Assembly: GCA_009704605.1 (NCBI GenBank)
Contig: WLDW01000052.1
Span: forward strand, 1 to 6,292
Length of the DNA stretch: 6,292 bases
Direction of reading: 5' to 3'
From: Actinomycetota bacterium
GTDB lineage: Bacteria; Actinomycetota; Actinomycetes; Actinomycetales; Microbacteriaceae
In this document: positions 1 to 4,170 of the stretch, piece by piece
Numbering within the stretch: position 1 is the first letter of the stretch
Layout: every line of letters starts with the position of its first letter
The notes under the pieces: generated by a model
What the model was told of the DNA's origin: nothing
The model's input: only the letters and a program-made list of their open reading frames with translations
Database searches by the model: none
Made by a program: the position numbers and the translations under genes

Positions 1-1
1 T

Positions 2-52
2 AAAGCACTTGCCCTGAGCGCTCTGATTGTTTCACTGACCCTTACTGGATGC
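2..52 (+). other. Lipoprotein signal peptide and lipobox of the FKBP protein (partial)
   Basis: The visible peptide KALALSALIVSLTLTGC is a basic residue, a hydrophobic core and a lipobox, with the lipidated Cys encoded at 50-52. It is followed by a Ser-rich spacer typical of mature lipoproteins. This implies processing by Lgt and signal peptidase II and anchoring to the outer face of the cytoplasmic membrane. The initiator and the first residues lie left of the window. Confidence 0.88.
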
Positions 53-937
53 AGCTCTAGTGCTACTCTCGCCTGTGATCCTTCGGGAGGTGGCGCGCAA
101 GTTGAATCGGTCGAAGTTTCAAATACGCCACTAACTAAGCCAACGGTGACTTTTGCATTTCCGATCACAGCGGATTCGATTCAGTCAAGAGTTGTTATCG
201 AAGGCGATGGAGCAGTTTTTACCGGTAAGAACATGATTGAGTTTGAGTTCGCAGGTTACAACGGAGCAACTGGTGAGTTGCTGCAGCAAACAGAATTTGA
301 TGGCAAGAACCCTTCTCCTGGTTTTTTTGGACCTGATTCAGTTCCTAACTTCTGCTCCGCTTTAGCAGGAGCTAAAGAGGGTTCAAGAGTGGTAGCGATC
401 TTCCCACCTAAAGACGCCCATGACGGCAGAGGCGTTCCTAGCCTTGGCATAGGTCCAAATGACTCTTTCGTATTCATATTTGATCTTTCAAGGGTTTATC
501 TAGAGCAAGCACAAGGATCTGCAGTCGCACCAGAGGCTGGATTGCCAGCTGTAGTCACGACCCCGACGGGTATCCCCGGCATTACGATCCCAAACACTGA
601 GGCACCCTCGGAGTTGCGTATCGCACAGCTAATCAAGGGTGCGGGTGAAACCGTTAAGTCAGGTGACAACGTCACCATGCACTACAGCGGTTTCTTGTGG
701 GCTGATGGCTCCAAGTTTGATTCCAGCTGGGATAAGGGTTCCCCAGCACAGTTTGTGGTGGCGCAAGGGCAGCTGATTGAAGGTTTCTTGAATGCAGTGG
801 TTGGTCAATCAGTTGGTTCTAGAGTGATAGCAGTTATTCCGCCGGCTTTGGGTTACGGACAGCAGGGGAGTGCATCGATCCCGCCAAACTCGACTCTAGT
901 TTTCGTCATCGACATCCTAGGAACCAGTAGCCAGTAG
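2..937 (+). CDS. FKBP-type peptidyl-prolyl cis-trans isomerase lipoprotein, 5' end outside window
   Basis: Probably catalyses cis-trans isomerisation of prolyl bonds in proteins outside the cytoplasmic membrane. The frame is open from the left edge; the GTG at 146 is internal, because the upstream codons encode a lipoprotein signal peptide ending in LTGC. Counting visible residues from position 2, a degenerate FKBP-like domain spans about 58-166, a Pro/Thr-rich linker follows, and a standard FKBP domain spans about 204-306. The second domain keeps VTMHYSG, FDSS, LIEGF, IPPALGYG and IPPNSTLVF; the residues matching FKBP12 Tyr26, Phe36, Asp37, Tyr82 and Phe99 are present, while Trp59 is Phe. 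The first domain has the same framework (EGSRVVAIFPP, then FVFIFDL) but lacks the tyrosines and is probably inactive. An FKBP gene before pafB is usual in Actinobacteria. The stop is 3 nt before pafB. The family call is secure; the client proteins are unknown. Confidence 0.93.
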   Translation, partial: KALALSALIVSLTLTGCSSSATLACDPSGGGAQVESVEVSNTPLTKPTVTFAFPITADSIQSRVVIEGDGAVFTGKNMIEFEFAGYNGATGELLQQTEFDGKNPSPGFFGPDSVPNFCSALAGAKEGSRVVAIFPPKDAHDGRGVPSLGIGPNDSFVFIFDLSRVYLEQAQGSAVAPEAGLPAVVTTPTGIPGITIPNTEAPSELRIAQLIKGAGETVKSGDNVTMHYSGFLWADGSKFDSSWDKGSPAQFVVAQGQLIEGFLNAVVGQSVGSRVIAVIPPALGYGQQGSASIPPNSTLVFVIDILGTSSQ

Positions 938-940
938 CTG

Positions 941-1909
941 ATGCCAGCAAAAATCGATCTTTCGGAGCGCTTATTCAATCTCACCTGCGCTCTGTTGGTT
1001 TCGAGTCAAGGGTTAACCAAGGCTGAAATCTTCGCGAATGTTCAAGGGTACAAAGAGCGTTATGTTCAAGGCGGTGACAACGAATCTCTTAGTCGTTTAT
1101 TCGAGCGAGACAAGGTTCTGCTAACCAACGTTGGAGTGGCTTGGAGATCATTTATCCCACCCGAGGACATGGATGATAATCAGGAGTATAGATACCTGAT
1201 AGCGAATGAGGATTTTGTTTGGCCGTCCGGTACCTCGCTAAACGCTAAGCAAGTGGCCCTAATGAATCTTGCCGCGCAGGTCTGGGCAAAAGCATCACTT
1301 TCCAAAGATGCGAACAATGCCATCATGCGCATTAGGGCGATGGGGGAGCATGCCGATGCTTCAAGCCTTATTGGCATTGCACCACGAATTCGCACCCATG
1401 AACTTTCTTTCTTACCGCTTTCAACCGCAATCGAGACATCATCTAGGGTTTCCTTCGATTACCGAAAACCGGATCAAGAGAAAGCTGAAGTTAGAAATGT
1501 TGAACCCTGGATTATCCAAAACATTTCTGGCCAATGGCTTCTTCTGGGCTTTGACTTGGATAGGGAGGAGTCTCGGAACTTTTTGCTAAAACGTATCGTG
1601 TCCGAAGTGGACATCCAGGACTTTACCTTTGAGCCTCCAAGCAAATCCGAGGTCAATGCAGCGATTAGCGAACTGGATAGCCGAAGAAGATCCCTGAAGG
1701 CAACAATAAAGGTTCCGGCTCGAAGTGCCGGTTGGTTCCATTTTGATCTGAAAGCTGACCAAGAGCTGTTTGAGGTTTCCTTTATGGACATCCATCTGCT
1801 TGCAGAAGAGCTAATGGAATTTGTTGATCATATTGAGATTTTGTCTCCACCGGAGCTTGCGGAGATTCTGAAAGTAAATCTTGAAGCGGTAAGGGCGTCT
1901 CATGCCTAA
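941..1909 (+). CDS. pafB: PafB, HTH-WYL transcriptional regulator of the DNA-damage response
   Basis: Protein of 322 residues, normal for PafB. An N-terminal winged-helix region (about 1-95) starts with LSERLFNLTCALL and includes LTKAEI, typical of PafB. A middle helical segment (about 100-150) is followed by a WYL domain (about 157-228) with RVSFDYR, EPW, GQWLLLGFD and the RNFLLKRI segment, then a WYL C-terminal extension (about 250-315). In mycobacteria PafB pairs with PafC to activate a LexA-independent DNA-damage regulon, with WYL domains sensing a nucleic-acid ligand; that role is transferred by homology and synteny. The signature Trp-Tyr-Leu reads Trp-Leu-Leu here (199-201). The ATG is 3 nt after the FKBP stop and lacks a well-spaced Shine-Dalgarno (the nearest AGGA ends 18 nt upstream), so translational coupling is likely. 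The end overlaps pafC by 8 bp. Family assignment is strong. Confidence 0.93.
   Translation: MPAKIDLSERLFNLTCALLVSSQGLTKAEIFANVQGYKERYVQGGDNESLSRLFERDKVLLTNVGVAWRSFIPPEDMDDNQEYRYLIANEDFVWPSGTSLNAKQVALMNLAAQVWAKASLSKDANNAIMRIRAMGEHADASSLIGIAPRIRTHELSFLPLSTAIETSSRVSFDYRKPDQEKAEVRNVEPWIIQNISGQWLLLGFDLDREESRNFLLKRIVSEVDIQDFTFEPPSKSEVNAAISELDSRRRSLKATIKVPARSAGWFHFDLKADQELFEVSFMDIHLLAEELMEFVDHIEILSPPELAEILKVNLEAVRASHA
1891..1895 (+). promoter_or_regulatory. Ribosome binding site of pafC
   Basis: AAGGG lies inside the end of pafB, 6 nt before the pafC ATG at 1902. It supports that ATG and the 8-bp pafB/pafC overlap, an arrangement suited to equal production of two partner subunits. Confidence 0.6.
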
Positions 1910-2873
1910 AAGCTCAAAGATTTCAGGAACCGAGCGCTACAACTTTATGCTGGCGCTAACTGGATATTTGATTCAAAACAGACAACAGAAGATTGCTGAC
2001 GTTGCCAACCACTTCGGAATCTCTGAACAAGAGATTCATGACGCCGTGGTAACAATCTCGTTGTCGGGTGTTGGCATGTATCGACCTGACGAGCTCTTCT
2101 TTCTTGACTACGACCTTTTGGAGGAAGGAATCGTAGACGTTAGTTTCGCGCCAACCCTAGAATCAGTTCCTCGGCTTTCGACCAGGCAGGCCGCGGCTAT
2201 TGCAAGCGGTCTTTCTTATCTAGAGTCAGTCCTTGATGAATCTGACAGGGTCGAGGTTGCAGAGCTTATGAATTTGCTCTCCGATGGTGGTAAGCACACC
2301 AGTGAATTGCCTTTCAAGGTCCACCCTTCTCGAGTGGATGTCGAAGTAACGCTTACAAGGCAGGCCATCAGCGAAGATAGATTGCTTAGCTGCTCCTACA
2401 TAAACGCCGCAAACGAAGTTACTTCAAGGCAAATTGAACCGATTTCCATGGAATCAAATGACTCAATTTGGTATCTCAGAGGTTACTGTCGCACCAAAAA
2501 GGAAGTGAGAGTATTCCGACTCGACAGAATGCGAGACATTGCTCTTGAGAATGAGAAGCTAGTTCGCGCAAAGTATCCTGAAATCGATTCTTCAGGCATC
2601 TACTCGGTCAGCGATAGTGATACCAATGTTGTATTTGACATCGATCCAGAGGGGTTTGGAATGCTTGCTGATTACAAGCCCGAGTATCCAGCTGTGGGCG
2701 ATAAGACACTTAGGGTATCAATACCAATCGGGGACATCTCCACACTCGGAAGAGTTGTCTCTAAGTACTCAGGACATGTCCGAGTAATCGAGCCGGAAGC
2801 GGCACGTAGAGTGGTTTTTGAATACGCGAATCGGGCGCTTGGGGCCAGTGCTTCCAGCGAGAAAGTGGAGTAA
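1902..2873 (+). CDS. pafC: PafC, HTH-WYL transcriptional regulator, partner of PafB
   Basis: Protein of 323 residues. An N-terminal winged helix (about 10-80) contains KIADVANHFGISEQEI, a recognisable helix-turn-helix. A helical linker (about 88-128) contains RLSTRQAAAIASGL. The WYL domain (about 147-215) carries an intact WYL at 190-192 and the VRVFRLDRM segment at 202-210, whose Arg residues line the ligand groove in this family. A WYL C-terminal extension covers about 240-310. PafC works with PafB as a heterodimer (a natural fusion in some Actinobacteria) that activates transcription after DNA damage; this is known from mycobacteria and inferred here. The ATG lies within the pafB end and has AAGGG upstream. 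The stop is 5 nt before the next start. The two WYL proteins are clearly paralogous but diverged. Confidence 0.93.
   Translation: MPKSSKISGTERYNFMLALTGYLIQNRQQKIADVANHFGISEQEIHDAVVTISLSGVGMYRPDELFFLDYDLLEEGIVDVSFAPTLESVPRLSTRQAAAIASGLSYLESVLDESDRVEVAELMNLLSDGGKHTSELPFKVHPSRVDVEVTLTRQAISEDRLLSCSYINAANEVTSRQIEPISMESNDSIWYLRGYCRTKKEVRVFRLDRMRDIALENEKLVRAKYPEIDSSGIYSVSDSDTNVVFDIDPEGFGMLADYKPEYPAVGDKTLRVSIPIGDISTLGRVVSKYSGHVRVIEPEAARRVVFEYANRALGASASSEKVE
2867..2870 (+). promoter_or_regulatory. Ribosome binding site supporting a TTG start
   Basis: GGAG overlaps the last codons of pafC and sits 8 nt before the TTG at 2879. It is the main evidence for that start, since no ATG or GTG of the frame precedes the hydrophobic segment nearby. 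Confidence 0.55.
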
Positions 2874-2878
2874 GCCAG

Positions 2879-3115
2879 TTGGAACTTTGGATCTGGCTAG
2901 TCGCAATAGGGCTTGGCCTCGTAACACTGATACTTGCATTCGCAAGGTTGAGCATAAGTGGAGTAAAGCTTGCTAAAAAGCTCAATCCATTTGCCAATCG
3001 CGTAGCTAGATTCCAGAAAGATACTGAGCTATACCCTGAGGCCGTGAAGTTCTATTCTGACCTAGCCAAGACGCGGCAGACCCCCGCCAAGAAGCCTCGA
3101 AGCCCTAAAGGCTAA
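2879..3115 (+). CDS. Small single-pass membrane protein of unknown function
   Basis: I do not recognise a family. The 78-residue product starts at TTG, 5 nt after the pafC stop, with GGAG well placed. It has a hydrophobic segment at residues 3-22 (LWIWLVAIGLGLVTLILAF), then a basic, probably amphipathic stretch (VKLAKKLNPFANRVARFQKD, 29-48) and a Lys/Pro-rich tail. One transmembrane helix followed by a charged helix recalls TatA/TatB topology, and the gene lies directly upstream of tatA. However, the FG hinge and KLP motif are absent, so I do not call it a Tat component. It is probably real: the frame fits the tight gene packing, the composition is protein-like, and no other gene could occupy this space. 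An unrelated membrane anchor is equally possible. Confidence 0.75.
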   Translation: MELWIWLVAIGLGLVTLILAFARLSISGVKLAKKLNPFANRVARFQKDTELYPEAVKFYSDLAKTRQTPAKKPRSPKG

Positions 3116-3175
3116 CGAAAGATAGCTGGAGAGCGTAGGCTTATCCAATAAGAACTTGAGCGGATAGGAATTGAG
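3116..3175 (+). promoter_or_regulatory. 60-bp gap upstream of tatA with its ribosome binding site
   Basis: This is the only appreciable intergenic gap in the window. AGGA at 3166-3169 is 6 nt before the tatA ATG and is a good ribosome binding site. I see no convincing -35/-10 pair and no terminator, so an internal promoter for tatAC is possible but not shown. Confidence 0.55.
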
Positions 3176-3367
3176 ATGCGTCTACAGGGCTGGGAATGGA
3201 TCATTATTCTGGCAATTGTCTTGCTGCTATGGGGTGGACCAAAGCTTCCAGGTTTAGCTAAGTCTCTTGCACAGTCGATGAGGGTGTTCCGCAAGGAGAT
3301 CAAGTCAACAGACGACACCAAGCAGGCTGATCTGCCTGTTGAGGGTGAGAACACCACTAAGAACTAA
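3176..3367 (+). CDS. tatA: TatA, Sec-independent (twin-arginine) translocase subunit
   Basis: A 63-residue protein with the TatA plan. A short N-terminus (MRLQGWEW) leads into a transmembrane helix (about 6-18), a hinge WGGPKLP (19-25), an amphipathic helix LAKSLAQSMRVFRKEI (27-42) and a short acidic/polar tail. TatA assembles with the substrate-loaded TatC complex to let folded twin-arginine precursors cross the cytoplasmic membrane. The KLP, the LAKSL block and the FRKE-like end of the amphipathic helix match actinobacterial TatA. Two residues stand out. The nearly invariant hinge Phe (Phe20 of E. coli TatA) is Trp19. The polar residue near the start of the helix (Gln8 in E. coli, often His in Actinobacteria) is Glu7. 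AGGA supports the ATG. The stop directly abuts tatC. No tatB is seen; Actinobacteria usually encode it elsewhere. Confidence 0.95.
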   Translation: MRLQGWEWIIILAIVLLLWGGPKLPGLAKSLAQSMRVFRKEIKSTDDTKQADLPVEGENTTKN

Positions 3368-3372
3368 GTGGT
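3353..3372 (+). promoter_or_regulatory. Possible hairpin over the tatC start codon
   Basis: ACCACT at 3353-3358 and AGTGGT at 3367-3372 are perfect inverted repeats around an 8-nt loop. The loop holds the first two bases of the tatA stop; the right arm contains its last base and the tatC GTG. If formed in mRNA the stem would pair the start codon, so tatC would depend on ribosomes finishing tatA. The stem is only 6 bp and could be chance. Confidence 0.3.
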
Positions 3373-4165
3373 CAAGAAGCAAAACCCCGAAGGCAAAATG
3401 AGCCTGTCGGGTCACCTGAAAGAGCTTCGTAATCGACTTTTCTGGTCGGCAATCTTCCTACTCGCTGGTTCTATCGCGGGTTGGTTCATGTTCGATGATG
3501 TGTTCGCCGAGTTGCAGCGACCAATCGTTGCACTTGCCGAGCAACCTGGATCTAACGCAACTATAAACTTTCCGACGGTTGTCTCGGCATTTGACGTGCG
3601 GCTTCAGGTCTCCATCTTTCTTGGCGTGTTGATGAGCTCACCAGTTTGGCTTTTCAACATCTGGTCGTTTATCACCCCTGGGCTCAAGAAGAAAGAGCGC
3701 AAATACACAATTTGGTTTGTGGTGGTAGCCGTTCCCTTGTTTCTTGCAGGCACCGCACTAGCCTGGTCTTCTCTTCCAACATTTGTTCAGGTCCTTGTTG
3801 GATTTACCCCTGAGGGTAGCGCGAACGTAATTAACGCCAGCGAATACATACTGTTTACAATCCGAATACTGCTTGTTTTCGGCATCGCATTCGTTCTACC
3901 AGTTGTACTAGTTCTACTTAACTTCGCTGGAGTTATCACCGCGCAAAACATCCTAAAGTCCTGGCGCATGGCAATATTTGTCTCTGCTGTAGTTGGCGCA
4001 ATCGCAACTCCCGCTGCTGAGCCGACAGCGATGGTCTTGCTTATGGTTCCGCTTTTGATTCTGTACTTCGTCGCTGCTGGAGTTGCAACAATGCATGACA
4101 AGCGGCTGGCGCGTAAATCAGAATCAATTGATATTGAACTCGAGACCCCGCAAGCAAACAACTAA
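3368..4165 (+). CDS. tatC: TatC, Sec-independent protein translocase core subunit
   Basis: A 265-residue, six-helix protein (E. coli TatC is 258). TatC binds the twin-arginine signal peptide and nucleates the TatA assembly. Signature segments are HLKELRNRL (16-24; Glu19 and Arg21 match E. coli Glu15 and Arg17), RP at 51-52 (Pro48), SPVW (Pro92 matches Pro85), FITPGL (101-106), Glu110 in KKKER (Glu103), FGIAFVLPV (171-179), TPAAEP (214-219) and the terminal MHDKR. The conserved buried Glu170 of E. coli corresponds to Val176, Asp150 appears to be Asn156, and Arg166 lies in the fourth helix. The chosen GTG directly follows the tatA stop. Its NPEG-MSL segment resembles the N-terminus of mycobacterial TatC, which favours it over an ATG at 3398 that has GAAGG at 3389-3393. 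The stop is 5 nt before helY. Confidence 0.95.
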   Translation: MVKKQNPEGKMSLSGHLKELRNRLFWSAIFLLAGSIAGWFMFDDVFAELQRPIVALAEQPGSNATINFPTVVSAFDVRLQVSIFLGVLMSSPVWLFNIWSFITPGLKKKERKYTIWFVVVAVPLFLAGTALAWSSLPTFVQVLVGFTPEGSANVINASEYILFTIRILLVFGIAFVLPVVLVLLNFAGVITAQNILKSWRMAIFVSAVVGAIATPAAEPTAMVLLMVPLLILYFVAAGVATMHDKRLARKSESIDIELETPQANN

Positions 4166-4170
4166 AAATC

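Noticed and set aside
146..148. GTG as the start of the FKBP gene
   Set aside because: The same frame is open upstream to the left edge and encodes a clear lipoprotein signal peptide, so this GTG is internal.
1269..1589. 106-residue + strand frame within pafB
   Set aside because: It overlaps pafB in another frame; pafB is a well-supported family member across the same bases.
3101..3113. AGCC-CTAAA-GGCT near the end of the small membrane protein gene as a terminator
   Set aside because: The stem is only 4 bp and has no T-run after it.
3787..4161. 124-residue open frame on the minus strand
   Set aside because: It is antisense to tatC membrane helices and has no recognisable domain.
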